From Streptococcus sp. LQJ-218 (GTDB lineage: Bacteria; Bacillota; Bacilli; Lactobacillales; Streptococcaceae), in contig NZ_QQRU01000002.1 in NCBI RefSeq assembly GCF_003428885.1, forward strand, positions 103,503 to 167,502: a stretch of 64,000 nucleotides of DNA. The letters run 5' to 3'. The notes under the pieces are model-generated. The model had not been told where the DNA came from. It did no database searches and saw only the letters and a program-made list of their open reading frames with translations. Shown here one piece after another: positions 51,400 to 62,300 of the stretch. The stretch's first letter is position 1; each line of letters starts with the position of its first letter. Position numbers and translations under genes: made by a program.

Positions 51400-54045
51400 T
51401 TAAATTTCTTCTTTTTTGATCAATTCTGTACGAATCTCTTGTGGTGCCAATAATCCTGAATGGACTGGATATGGGCGTTCCAACAAGTCAAGAATGGTTT
51501 GTTGTTTTTCAGACATACGGATATTTTCTTGACTCATATTGTAGTAGCGAAGAACATAGCCTTCTTCATTTTCAGCTACCTTAAAGGCTGTCGGACAGAT
51601 TTGCGGTATGCTGAGAACAGAATGACTCAAGAGGCTACCAGTCGCAGCCACGCTTCCTTCTTGTCTAGCAAGCTGAAGGCTGGTAAACGGTGTCTGTAAG
51701 GCTTTAGCACGACGATAGGCTGAGAAGCGTTCTTGGGCTTGGTGGCATTCGAGAGCATACTCGACTTCAAACTCACGCAAGCATTGTGCTTCTGGTGTTG
51801 GGAAGTAACCCCAGTCACCCAGCTCACCGGATGCACGCAAAATGGTCACTGCAATGGTGTCGTCTCCAAGGATTTCGTATTCGTTTAATCCCTTGTTGGA
51901 TACAGTCACACCTTTTTCATCGTCATACAGACTGACAAAGGCCTGTTGGTGTTGAGGATTTTCAGGATTTTCCCATGAAGCAGCTGGTTTGTTTGGTCGT
52001 GTCACCACCTCATAGATGCTTTCAGAATCATTACTTGGACACGTGTTATGAGTCTTGACCAAGAGACGGATACGGTGGTCTTTGGCAGTGTTGGTAAAGC
52101 GAGTTTTAAAGCGAATTTGTGGATTATCAACAAAGATAGTCATCTCAGTTTCAAGAGGAATGCTTGTCAATTCTTCTGAACGTCCAGCTTCACGCTTCAT
52201 AAACTCGATGATGCCTTTTTGCTCTTCTTCTAGCTTTTCATCTGCACTGACAGGCACGGTCAATTCATGTTTGAGCAAAATCTTAGCGTAGCGAGCTGTG
52301 TTTTCCAAGACCTCATAACCCTTAAGCTCTGCATAGATTGGCTCTGTTCCTTTGGGTTGGAAATAGATATACTCGTTTCCGATGTCACCACGGTCTTCGA
52401 AGCGGATAAAATCTTCATAGGCTTCGTGAGTTGTCTTGTCATAGACTGTAATATTGTCATCCACACTTACCGTTACAAACGGTGTATCAATCACTCCGTT
52501 TTGGTAAATACCCTCACGGTGTTCTTGCTCTCCTTCCAGCAATTGGAAGGTTGTCCAAGAAAGCGGCGCTAGGTGAACTGGAATGGTCACGCGCACTTGG
52601 CGAGCGATACGAGCTTGGCGAAACTGGTCTTTTGGTAAATCGTACTCAAAATTAGCTCCAAGGTCTTCGATTTTAGCCTCTACAGGACGCCCATCCAAGT
52701 CCTCCACACGATAACTTGGCAAGGTTAAGGCAGCCATCTTCTTGTAACCTTCTGTTGGGTGCAATTCCTTGAAATCACAAGTCGCCACATCAATCACTGT
52801 GCTGACAGTATCGACCTTATCATGCAAGCCTGTGTTAATGACAGTAAAGAGATAGTCACTTTGAGCCTTAGCTGTAGCGATTTTACCCTTCCATTCGTTA
52901 AGAAGATTGCTCTTAACAAAGTTTCCGACTTGATTGACCTTGGCAAAACGCGTTTCCATCTCGCGGTGAACTTCGTCCACGCTACAGCCACAGATGCTAT
53001 CATGTGGCGCATTCTGCAAAAGTGTTTTCCAAGCATAGGTCAACTGGTCCTTGTGGTTGTGACCCCCAGTGATAATCGTCAAGGGTTCTACCACTTGCTC
53101 TAGTAGGTTGCTATTTTCTTGGAAGGCTTGCTTGAGATAAATGCGAGATGAAGAAGTGTTGGCAAGTGTGTACCAGCCGTCTGTTTCCTGACTGGTCAAC
53201 TCACCTGTAACCGTTGATAATTGTTCCGGTAGGGCATTTTCCACGGCTTGGACATATTCATCAAAAGAACTGTGAACAAAGGTCACATCTGGGAAGAGTT
53301 CATTTGCCACACGAATGGCTTCACTCAGATTTTTCTGGACAGGCTGGTGGTCACAGCCGTTCATCATCAACCATTGGTTAGTCGAAGCGTAGTCACGCAC
53401 GTCTGCCAGTTTTTGTTTCCAGAAGGTCAAGGCCTCGTCTTTATCCACTGGAATTTCATTCCCGTTACTGTACCAGTTGGCAAAGAGAATGCCGAGGACA
53501 CGGCTACCATCCGCACCCTGCCAGTACATTTCGGAAAACTGAGAAGTAAACTGCTCATCTTCGAGAACTTGGTTGTCAAATCCGATTGGTTTGACACCAC
53601 GCCCAAAAGCGGCAACGTGTATGCCTGATTTTTGAAGGATTTGAGGAGCCTGCCCCATATTTCCAAAGGTATCTGGGAAGTAGCCAATTTGAGTTGATTT
53701 GCCCCATTTGGCACATTCCGCTTGTCCAATCAAGGTATTACGAACATTGGCTTCGCTGGAAATCAAGTAATCATCCTGCAAGATATAGAATGGTCCAATC
53801 TTGAGTTTGCCTTCGTCGATATAACGCTGCACCTTGTCACGGTTTTCAGGGCGAATATCCAAGTAGTCATCAAGGACAATGGTTTGACCATCCAAGTGGA
53901 AGCTCTTGAACTCAGGATCATTTTCAAAAAGATCAAAGAGATTGTCAAAAAGTTCCACCAATTGCATACGGTGACTTTCAAAAGGTAGATACCACTCACG
54001 ATCCCAGTGGCTGTGAGAAATAATATGTACAACAACATTTTCCAT
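51400..54045 (-). CDS. Family 38 alpha-mannosidase
   Basis: 881 residues, no signal peptide. Zinc motif HIISHSHWDREWYLPFES at the start (His-x-Asp), catalytic Asp in IGYFPDTFGNMGQAPQIL (about residues 111-128), and NGCDHQPVQKN. The C-terminal part is beta-rich. By order SP_2143 (SpGH38), an intracellular alpha-1,3-mannosidase of pneumococcal N-glycan breakdown. It lies 76 bases after GH125 on the same strand. Confidence 0.9.
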   Translation of the reverse strand: MENVVVHIISHSHWDREWYLPFESHRMQLVELFDNLFDLFENDPEFKSFHLDGQTIVLDDYLDIRPENRDKVQRYIDEGKLKIGPFYILQDDYLISSEANVRNTLIGQAECAKWGKSTQIGYFPDTFGNMGQAPQILQKSGIHVAAFGRGVKPIGFDNQVLEDEQFTSQFSEMYWQGADGSRVLGILFANWYSNGNEIPVDKDEALTFWKQKLADVRDYASTNQWLMMNGCDHQPVQKNLSEAIRVANELFPDVTFVHSSFDEYVQAVENALPEQLSTVTGELTSQETDGWYTLANTSSSRIYLKQAFQENSNLLEQVVEPLTIITGGHNHKDQLTYAWKTLLQNAPHDSICGCSVDEVHREMETRFAKVNQVGNFVKSNLLNEWKGKIATAKAQSDYLFTVINTGLHDKVDTVSTVIDVATCDFKELHPTEGYKKMAALTLPSYRVEDLDGRPVEAKIEDLGANFEYDLPKDQFRQARIARQVRVTIPVHLAPLSWTTFQLLEGEQEHREGIYQNGVIDTPFVTVSVDDNITVYDKTTHEAYEDFIRFEDRGDIGNEYIYFQPKGTEPIYAELKGYEVLENTARYAKILLKHELTVPVSADEKLEEEQKGIIEFMKREAGRSEELTSIPLETEMTIFVDNPQIRFKTRFTNTAKDHRIRLLVKTHNTCPSNDSESIYEVVTRPNKPAASWENPENPQHQQAFVSLYDDEKGVTVSNKGLNEYEILGDDTIAVTILRASGELGDWGYFPTPEAQCLREFEVEYALECHQAQERFSAYRRAKALQTPFTSLQLARQEGSVAATGSLLSHSVLSIPQICPTAFKVAENEEGYVLRYYNMSQENIRMSEKQQTILDLLERPYPVHSGLLAPQEIRTELIKKEEI

Positions 54046-54121
54046 GAGTAAAACCTCATTCTAACTTAAATTTAAAAATAGATTTGCGATTCTTTACTAG
54101 AATCTATCGAGCGATCGCTCA

Positions 54122-55402
54122 TTAACGAATATCCAAGTAATCCAAGACCAACTCACAGAACATCATATTGGCCCATGAGAACCATTCACGAGAGTAGAGT
54201 GTCGGATCGTCTACGTGGAAGCTTTCGTGCATCACACCTGTTCCACCATCGCAGGCAACCAACTGATCTAGCAAGAATTTTTTCTCAGCCTTATCTCTCG
54301 TTGTCAAACCTTGGATAGAAAGGGCGATTGGCCAGATATAGCGATAGAAGGTATGAGAACTTCCGAGGCCACTAGCGTATTCTCCTTGGTAGAAATATGG
54401 ATTTTCAGGGCTCAAAATGGTACGACGAGTTGCTTGATAGACTTCGTCGTCAATATCACAGTAACCAAGATAGGGAGCAGCTAACAAGCTTGGCACGTTA
54501 GGGTCGTCCATGATGCTGGCATTTCCTAGACCATCCACTTCAAAGGCGTAAATCTTTTCACCCTTGCTGTTAGTCGTGTAGGCATAATTTTCGATCCCTT
54601 CTTGGATCTCAGCCTGCAGGCGTTTAGCATCAGCAATGATGCTCTTGCTATCAGCTAGATTCAATTCTGCAAAGATTTCTTGGACATAACCTAAGACAAC
54701 GACTGCGAACATATTGGATGGAATCAAGTAACTATACTGACAGCAGTCATCACTCGGACGGAAGGCTGACCAGGTCATCCCTGTCACCGCAAAATCAGGA
54801 CCAAAACCATCATTAACCAAGGTATCTTCCTTGCGGTCCGTATCACGAACAAAACGATAAGGAGAGTTGCTGTGGTCTTGTTCTACTGTCCAGAGATGGA
54901 GAATTTCCTTGGTCGCTGCGACAAAAGTCTCCTCAAACTGACTAGTCTCACCAGTCTCTTTCCAGAGGAGATAAGCCAACTGCAATGGGTAACAAAGCGA
55001 ATCCACTTCATACTTGCGCTCCCAAATCCAGCCATTCAAGTCTGTATGGTCTGTCTCGTGGTGACCCTTCCAGTTTTCCTCAATGTTGAAGGAATTGGCA
55101 TAATGATCTTTGAGAATCAAAGTCATCTGACGTTTGACCAGACCTGCAATAGTTTGACGCAAGAGGGCATCTCTTTTAGCCACATGCAGGTAGGGTCTGA
55201 GTTGGGCTGTCGAATCCCGAAGCCACATAGCAGGGATATCTCCAGTCAGTACAAAAGTTGAGCCGTCTTCTAAGATCTCAACTGTATTATCCAAGGTGTC
55301 TGTGTAGCAACGCTCGAAAACATCCACCCACTCTGGGTGGTCCTTAGCCCGCTCTGCCACTTCATCTAGCCATTCTCTGACAATTTCTTTTGAATAAATC
55401 AT
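54122..55402 (-). CDS. Family 125 exo-alpha-1,6-mannosidase
   Basis: 426 residues from ATG 55402 (alternative start eight codons up, no better SD). An alpha/alpha barrel with TGDIPAMWLRDSTAQLRPYL (about residues 55-75), VNDGFGPDFAVTGMTWSAFR, ENPYFYQGEYASGLGSSHT and the C-terminal HESFHVDDPTLYSREWFSWA. This is the GH125 signature set; the pneumococcal enzyme SP_2144 is the founding member, specific for alpha-1,6-mannose. Intracellular. First gene of the operon. Confidence 0.9.
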   Translation of the reverse strand: MIYSKEIVREWLDEVAERAKDHPEWVDVFERCYTDTLDNTVEILEDGSTFVLTGDIPAMWLRDSTAQLRPYLHVAKRDALLRQTIAGLVKRQMTLILKDHYANSFNIEENWKGHHETDHTDLNGWIWERKYEVDSLCYPLQLAYLLWKETGETSQFEETFVAATKEILHLWTVEQDHSNSPYRFVRDTDRKEDTLVNDGFGPDFAVTGMTWSAFRPSDDCCQYSYLIPSNMFAVVVLGYVQEIFAELNLADSKSIIADAKRLQAEIQEGIENYAYTTNSKGEKIYAFEVDGLGNASIMDDPNVPSLLAAPYLGYCDIDDEVYQATRRTILSPENPYFYQGEYASGLGSSHTFYRYIWPIALSIQGLTTRDKAEKKFLLDQLVACDGGTGVMHESFHVDDPTLYSREWFSWANMMFCELVLDYLDIR

Positions 55403-55537
55403 CGTGCAGTATCCTCTTTCAAACAAGTTTCATTTTCAGTATATAGCTTTTGGGACAGAAAATACATACACAAATGATAGTCATTTTTCTACAAAATTGT
55501 TATCTTTAAAACTTCTTTTCTAAAGGCCCTCTTTTTC

Positions 55538-55546
55538 TGATATAAT
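55538..55546 (+). promoter_or_regulatory. Extended -10 promoter of the GH92 gene
   Basis: TGATATAAT (TATAAT at 55541-55546) without a clear -35, about 27 bases before the ATG. The rest of the 170 base divergent gap to GH125 is AT-rich; no cre was found in it. Confidence 0.55.
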
Positions 55547-55572
55547 GTAGAAAAACAGCTAAAGGAAAGGCT

Positions 55573-57657
55573 ATGAAACCACTACTTGAAACCATTGATA
55601 CGCGTTTTGGAACAGCCAGTAAACATGCATTTTCACGAGGAAACACCCTACCCTACACAGGCGTGCCTTTTGGCATGAATTACTTTGTGCCTCAGACCAG
55701 TGACCAGGAGGGCTCTTGGTTTTTCGATCCGCATCTGCCTATCTTTCAGGGGATTCGACTAACCCACCAGCCCAGCCCTTGGATTGGGGACTACTCTTGG
55801 CTCTTACTGACACCTGTCACAGGTCAGCTAGGGGGAGACAGCCTCTTTCATCGTCAGTCTTCTTATGATATGGACAAGGCCTCTTTCCAACCCCATTATC
55901 TGAAGATTTTCTCCCTGCGCTATCAGATCGAAACTCAGTTAAGTCCTACTTGCTATGGTGCTTCTATTCAGCTAAGACAGATACAAGGAAAAGCTCTCTC
56001 CCTCTATCTTCACGCTGCAGATGAACTGACAGTAGAGCAAGTCGATAAGCGAACTCTGGCCCTGAGACAAGAAGGTGAAACCGAAACCAACAAAAGTCCT
56101 CTCGTCATGTTCACTGCCCTCGCATTCTCTACGGATATTCTATCTATCAATCAAGTGGAGCAAGATTGGCGTATTGACTTGGCTGGAGCAGAAGTTCAAG
56201 TTCAACTAGCAACTTCTTTTATTTCTAAAGAACAAGCTCGCTTTAATCTGCCTAAAAAAGACTTTGAAGAAACGAAATCAGATGCTAAAGCAAGTTGGGA
56301 AGATCTTCTAAGCCGTTTTGATGTCGTGGAAACTGGGCCTGTGGACCGAACATTTTTTGATTATTGTCTATACAGACTCTTTCTCTTCCCGCAAACCTTT
56401 TATGAGGTAAATGAACAGGGAGAAGAGATTCATATAGACCTCGCTTCAGGAACGATCAAGCCTGGTCTATTCTTTACCAACAATGGTTTTTGGGATACCT
56501 TCCGTACTTCATTCCCACTCTTTGCTCTGATTATTCCAGAGCACTATCGTCAATTCCTTGAAGGCTTCCTCAATAGCTACCGCGACACTGGATATCTTCC
56601 TAAGTGGCTTGCCCCTGATGAAAGAGGAATGATGCCTGGCACTTTGATTGATGGTCTTATTGCAGATAGCGCCTGCAAAAACATGGCACCTGAGCTGGAG
56701 GAAGAATTTCTCAAAGCCATGATCAAAACTGCAACCAAGGCAGATCCAAAAGCCATCAACGGACGACACGGCCTGGCTCAATACCAAAAGCTAGGATACC
56801 TATCCACGGACTTCCATGAAAGTGTCAGTCATACACTAGACTATGCTTACAGTGATTTTTGCATCTCTACCTGCGCAGCAAAATTAGGTCAAGAAGAGCT
56901 AGCTCAAACCTATGCTCAATATTCTAAAAACTATCAGAATCTATTTGACCCTGAGACAGGCTATATGAGGGCGCGTGATGTAGATGGCAACTTTCGTCCT
57001 GACTTTTCTCCCTATAGTTGGGGGCGAGATTACGCCGAATGCTCAGCTATTCAAGCCAGTCTAGGCGTCCTCCACGACATCCCAGACTTAATCCAACTTA
57101 TGGGTGGAAAAGAAGCCTTTAGCAACTATCTTTTGAAAACCTGTCAAGATGCTCCCCTCTTTGAGACAACAGGCTATGGTTACGAGATTCACGAAATGAG
57201 CGAAATGGCTACTACTCCTTTTGGGCAACTCGCCATTTCTAACCAACCTAGCTTCCACATTCCTTATCTCTTCCGTTACAGCGATTACCCTGACTACACT
57301 GCCCTTCTCATCAAGATTCTCCGTCAGAAGGCCTTTCACCCAAGTTGGGAAGCCTATCCTGGCGATGAAGACAATGGCAGTCTCTCAGCCTGGTACATCT
57401 GGTCAGCTCTCGGATTTTATCCGACCTGCCCAGGAAAAGCAAGCTATGATCTCGGAATCCCTCTCTTTGACCATCTTCGTATCTACCTGGCTAGAGAAGA
57501 TAAATGGCTGGATATCTATGCGAAGCAAAACCATAGCCACTTCAACTTTGTCAAAGAATGCCGACTGGACCAAATAATCGTATCAACTATTCAACACCAA
57601 GACCTCTTAAAAGCTGAGCAACTAACCTTTACACTTAGCTGGTTGCCAAGTCACTAG
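55573..57657 (+). CDS. Family 92 exo-alpha-mannosidase
   Basis: 694 residues, no signal peptide. Family motifs include the late stretch PGDEDNGSLSAWYIWSALGF then YPTCPG, and SFPLFALIIPEHYRQFLEGF plus GHGLAQYQKLGY-like NGRHGLAQYQKLGY. GH92 enzymes are calcium-dependent inverting alpha-mannosidases. By order SP_2145, an alpha-1,2-mannosidase of the N-glycan pathway. It is divergent from GH125 and convergent with GH29; shared terminator at 57670. Confidence 0.88.
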   Translation: MKPLLETIDTRFGTASKHAFSRGNTLPYTGVPFGMNYFVPQTSDQEGSWFFDPHLPIFQGIRLTHQPSPWIGDYSWLLLTPVTGQLGGDSLFHRQSSYDMDKASFQPHYLKIFSLRYQIETQLSPTCYGASIQLRQIQGKALSLYLHAADELTVEQVDKRTLALRQEGETETNKSPLVMFTALAFSTDILSINQVEQDWRIDLAGAEVQVQLATSFISKEQARFNLPKKDFEETKSDAKASWEDLLSRFDVVETGPVDRTFFDYCLYRLFLFPQTFYEVNEQGEEIHIDLASGTIKPGLFFTNNGFWDTFRTSFPLFALIIPEHYRQFLEGFLNSYRDTGYLPKWLAPDERGMMPGTLIDGLIADSACKNMAPELEEEFLKAMIKTATKADPKAINGRHGLAQYQKLGYLSTDFHESVSHTLDYAYSDFCISTCAAKLGQEELAQTYAQYSKNYQNLFDPETGYMRARDVDGNFRPDFSPYSWGRDYAECSAIQASLGVLHDIPDLIQLMGGKEAFSNYLLKTCQDAPLFETTGYGYEIHEMSEMATTPFGQLAISNQPSFHIPYLFRYSDYPDYTALLIKILRQKAFHPSWEAYPGDEDNGSLSAWYIWSALGFYPTCPGKASYDLGIPLFDHLRIYLAREDKWLDIYAKQNHSHFNFVKECRLDQIIVSTIQHQDLLKAEQLTFTLSWLPSH

Positions 57658-57669
57658 CTAGTAGACAAA

Positions 57670-57696
57670 AGAACCTTTGTATCGTGCAAAGGTTCT
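57670..57696. terminator. Bidirectional terminator between GH92 and GH29
   Basis: AGAACCTTTG (57670-57679) and CAAAGGTTCT (57687-57696), a 10 bp stem with 7 nt loop and T/A-rich flanks. Confidence 0.8.
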
Positions 57697-57702
57697 TCTA
57701 TT

Positions 57703-59385
57703 TTATGAAACTTGTATGTGAGCTTGATCAATCAGCTGTCCATCCACAGTCAGATTCAGATAGAAATCCAAGGTCTTATCAGCAGCAAAATACAAGGTTG
57801 GTATAGTCAAATCTTTCTTGCTTTCCCCTGCTTGGAATTGAAGAACTTGAATCTCGTCCTGATAGGCGACACCATGGACACCTGTCCCCGGTTGAATCGA
57901 AATCTTAGCCTCCAAAGGAGTATTACTTTCGCTACGTTTAATCCTAAAACGAAGAGTCTCTCCCTTTGTCACAGCTAGACCTTTTTCTGCAAATGCTAGT
58001 CTCTGAACAACTTCTTTTTTTGATAAACTAGGAGTTTTATAAAGTGAAATCTTGGTTAATACAGGCATAGCTTGTGCCTCTGTAATCCGCACGCGCACCT
58101 TCTGTGCCTCTACTAGCGGCCCTCGCAGAAGGAGCTTATGACCAACTGTGAAGCCCGTGCCAAATTCCTGCCAGAGACCATCCACCTCTACTTGCACATG
58201 AAAAGCAGTGATTCGTTGCCCCAGCTTCAAATCTTCTCTTAACTCAATTACATCAAAAGTTTTAGGTGACCCTAAGTCGAGTTCTAACTGGATTGGGAAG
58301 CCTACGTCGCTTGCCCAAGAGCTGGTCTTAAGGCTATCTGTCAAATGGTGACAGGCAAAGTCTGCGGAAAGAGCAGGACCAAATACCTCAGCTCCCAGAG
58401 CCAAATCTTCTTTATAGAGCTCATTGCGATAAGCCGCAAATTTATAAAGGCGTTCAATATCCTTTGCATCAAATAGCCCAGCTTGATTCGGCGGAATATT
58501 GAGTAAGAGAGGTGTGCCTCTCCCCACTGAGTGAAAGTAGATTTCGACCAACTCCTCAAGAGACTTAGGATCCTGCTCTTCATGGTAAAACCAGCCCGGT
58601 CGGATGGAAACATCTGCCTCACCGATTGAAAAAATCATGCCTGAGGGATCTCCGTGCTGAAGATAGTCCAGTTCTGCTTCTGTTCCTAGTTTATCAGGAT
58701 TCACCTTTTGCCATAGAGGATCACCTGCATACCCTCGTTCATTGCCAATCCAGCGTATACTGGTGCCTTCTGTTGAAAAAATCAAGCAATCGCCCTGCAG
58801 GTCACGAATGGTTTCAAACCATTTTTCAAATTTATAATTGACCTTTTGGGCTCCCTCTCCTCTGGCACCATCCATCCAGACCTCAGCAAATTTTCCTCCA
58901 TTTCCATAGGAAGGATTTGATAAGATTTCCTTCAGCTGGGCCAGATAATAGGCATTATAGTCCGCTTCTCGGTCCACATGATAGAGTGGACTATGGGCAT
59001 CCCATGGCGATAAATAGACCCCCATATCCATATCAAACTCAGTGGCAGCTTGGGATACTTCAAGGAGCAAATCCCCCTCTCCATTCCTCCAAGGGCTAGC
59101 CTTGACCGAATAATCTGTGTGAACTGTCGGATAAAGGACAAAGCCATCATGGTGCTTGACCACCAAAATCAACTTCTTAAAGCCCGTTTCCTTGAGTACA
59201 CGAACCCACTCACGCGCGTCTAACTTTGTTGGATTAAAGCGTTCAGGCTCCTCCTGACCTGTCCCCCATTCCTGGTCATAAAAAGTATTGGGACCAAAAT
59301 GGATAAAGGCTGCTAGTTCATCCTCTAAATACGCTAGCTGGGCCTGACTAGGCAAGGGGCCATGCGGTTTTATTTCTCTTACCAT
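57703..59385 (-). CDS. Family 29 alpha-L-fucosidase
   Basis: 560 residues, no signal peptide. HFGPNTFYDQEWGTGQEEPE at about 31-50, KHHDGFVLYPT, and the nucleophile region KFAEVWMDGARGEG with Asp (about residue 172). The C-terminal half has beta-sandwich domains. By order SP_2146 (SpGH29C), which I recall as active on alpha-1,3/1,4-fucose such as Lewis-type antigens. The start lies directly at the GH2 stop, so the two are co-transcribed. Intracellular. Confidence 0.88.
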   Translation of the reverse strand: MVREIKPHGPLPSQAQLAYLEDELAAFIHFGPNTFYDQEWGTGQEEPERFNPTKLDAREWVRVLKETGFKKLILVVKHHDGFVLYPTVHTDYSVKASPWRNGEGDLLLEVSQAATEFDMDMGVYLSPWDAHSPLYHVDREADYNAYYLAQLKEILSNPSYGNGGKFAEVWMDGARGEGAQKVNYKFEKWFETIRDLQGDCLIFSTEGTSIRWIGNERGYAGDPLWQKVNPDKLGTEAELDYLQHGDPSGMIFSIGEADVSIRPGWFYHEEQDPKSLEELVEIYFHSVGRGTPLLLNIPPNQAGLFDAKDIERLYKFAAYRNELYKEDLALGAEVFGPALSADFACHHLTDSLKTSSWASDVGFPIQLELDLGSPKTFDVIELREDLKLGQRITAFHVQVEVDGLWQEFGTGFTVGHKLLLRGPLVEAQKVRVRITEAQAMPVLTKISLYKTPSLSKKEVVQRLAFAEKGLAVTKGETLRFRIKRSESNTPLEAKISIQPGTGVHGVAYQDEIQVLQFQAGESKKDLTIPTLYFAADKTLDFYLNLTVDGQLIDQAHIQVS

Positions 59386-59386
59386 A

Positions 59387-62300
59387 CTATTTCCTATCTA
59401 CATTTTTCTTCACTTTTTTAGCATGTACTTGTAATTCTGTTAAGGCTAGTGGGCTTGCCAAACCTTCAAATCGAAGACGCAGGGCATAGGTTTCCACCTT
59501 ATCAAATTCGAAACGGATCTCTTCATCCTTGTCGCTTGAAACTTTTCGGATAGCTGATACAGGTCGCCAATTCTCCTCTTGCTTGAGCAGGGAATCCCTA
59601 TCCAAATGGTTGGGAGTCCGAGGCAAGGCAGGCTCTTTCCCTGTGTAATAATCAATAAAAGTAGGCTCCACCGCCACGTATTCTTGATTCTCAACATAAT
59701 ACAAGGTCACGTTATCCACAAATCGCGGTTTTAAAATCCCTGCATCTCCAAAAAGAATGCCCACGCTTGCTTGCTCTGACTTGGCAATCCAAGTATTGGC
59801 TGTCGATTTCTTCCGAGCAATGACCTTGTCATTGAGGTAAGAGGCTGGGTGATTTGGCTCTGAGTGGGAAGCAAAGACCAGAGGCAGATTGGACCCTGTC
59901 CACTGATTGGAAATAACTTCCCCATCTACACTGGCATCTGTCACATGAATGGTGACTGTTGCTGGTAACTCACAGCCCGCTACTTGTCCTGTGAGCACAC
60001 ATTCACCTATCTGAGCAGATACTTGAGGAGCGAGTTCATCCCAATTCACCTTGGCCCTATCTCTTCTGCCATCTGATAAGACTAGCTTGACTCGGTCTGG
60101 TAAGTGTGGGGCTTCCTTGACAAGCGTCCAAACCCTTTCAGACTCAATAGCGCAAATCCCTTGGACATAAACCTGAGCAGAAGCCTTTAAATCCAAACCC
60201 TCTAGCTGACCAGATACCGTAAATTCATGAAATTTTGTCAAATCATCTTCAGGGATTCCTTCCCAAACAACCTTGACTCGTTTTGCACCCCCGAACTCAT
60301 AGTCCACCAAAACTGAAGATGGCAACTGTGGATAAATCCCCTTAGCTGTATACAAGCGAAGTGGGCGTACAGAAACTGCCTGCCCTAGTGAGCTATTTTC
60401 TGCGACCTGCAAATGAGTTTGATAGATTTTCCCTTGATAAATAGCACTGATAACCAAGTCGCCTGCAGACAAGCAATGAAGCACTCCCTGCTTGATAATG
60501 GCGTGGGCATTACCACTCGTCTCCCAAATCACCTCACTATTCCCCACCTTGTTCACAGGGTTATCCACAGTTTGTGGATAAAGTCCAATAGTTGTGGAAT
60601 CCGCTTCGTGTAATCCTTCTTGCTTATCCACTCGAATCTCAAATAAGCGCTGGTTCTTCACTGGCTGGCAAGACAAAGCCTCTCCCACTAGGAAATCAAA
60701 ACTTGCCGTCTCTAGACCTCGGGCACTGGCCTTTACTCTCACATGACCTACCTGCTCCAAGCTCTGAACTAAGAGGACACCTCTGCCATGAAAGGCTTTC
60801 CGCTTAAACCGACCATTTTTCTGGGCTTGGTAACGTTCACGACTGGCCTGCCTACCATTATCCGCACCTACGATACGAGCAGGACCCTCAATTTTAAAAT
60901 GAAGCTGATTGGAAGCAGTCGGCACCCAATTTCCATCCTTGTCCAATACATCAAAATAGAGATAGAGGAGGTCTTGCCCATCTGGCTCCAGTTGTGTTTT
61001 CTCGGTATGAAGTCCGATTTTGGCTGGCTTACCTGCAGTCACCACCCTATCTTCTGCCACAAGCTGACCTTGATGGTCATAGGCCACAGCATGTAATTGC
61101 CCTGGTTGATAAGCCAAATGCCATTCGAGATAGAGTTGGTCAGAACCTTCTCCCTCTTGGTATTTTCTGCCATCTGAAGTCCATTTTTCTTGAAAGGTTT
61201 TCAAACCTTGGGATTTTCCATTGAGAAATAGCTCTACTGAACCAGCATTTGAATACACTCGAACAGGGATATCCCCATACTTATCCACAACTTGTTGATA
61301 ACTCTTGTGGATTTCCCAATTCCAGTGGGGCAGGATATGAACCATGGGATGCTGATCTAGGTCCAACCACTGACTTTGGTAGAGATAATAGTCATTTTTC
61401 GGAATCCCTGCTGTGTCCACAAGCCCAAAATAAGAACTCTTGACAGGCGTATCATTTTGATTGTGCCAAGGAGTCGGCTCACCGATATAGTCCACTCCTG
61501 TCCAGATAAACTGCCCTGCATAGTCTAGCCGATTTCTATCTGCTATCCAAGAAGCCGTCGCTGTCTTCCCCCAAGGAACCCGATCATTACCGTAGTCTGA
61601 CTGTTCAAAATTCCTCACGCGACGATTATCTCCAACCCATTCCTTATCTGGACGAAAATAGCTGTCACGCGTTCGGGTAGCCGATGAGGTTTCAGAGCCG
61701 TAAAGTCGCCACTTGGGGTGTCTTTTGCGAATTCCATCAATATTGTCTTCCGAGTAATTCAAACCTACCACATCCAGCAAATCAGCAATCTTTTCATGAC
61801 CTCCAGACCCATCTCCAAAGCGGAATTGATCCATTCCCATGGTCACAAAACGGCTATCATCAACCTCCTTGACCCTTTCTAGCAAGCGTTTGATAGTTTT
61901 CAATGAATGAGTATCGCCATTTGCTTCGCTGACTTCATTTCCCAAGGACCACATAAAGATGGCTGGATTGTTCTTGCCACGTTCAATCATAGTGCGCAAA
62001 TCGTAATCTGACCAGAAATCGCCTGCTTTCGCTTCTGGATGAGTCGCTTCTTCCTCAAAAAAGCGACCATAGTCATATTCTTTCTTGCCTCCATACCAAG
62101 TATCAAAGGCTTCTTCTTGGATGAGTAAGCCCATTTTGGCAGCCACATCCAGCAAAATACTACTAGCTGGATTATGGGTGATCCGAATCGCATTGACACC
62201 CATTTCCTTCATCTGGCGCAAGCGTCTCTCGGCAGCTGACCTATTTTCCACAGCTCCCAGCGCTCCGTAGTCATGATGCAAACAAACCCCATGAATCTTC

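Noticed and set aside
54109..54120. 12 bp palindrome GAGCGATCGCTC after the GH125 stop
   Set aside because: No U run and no second copy seen; too short to call an operator or terminator.
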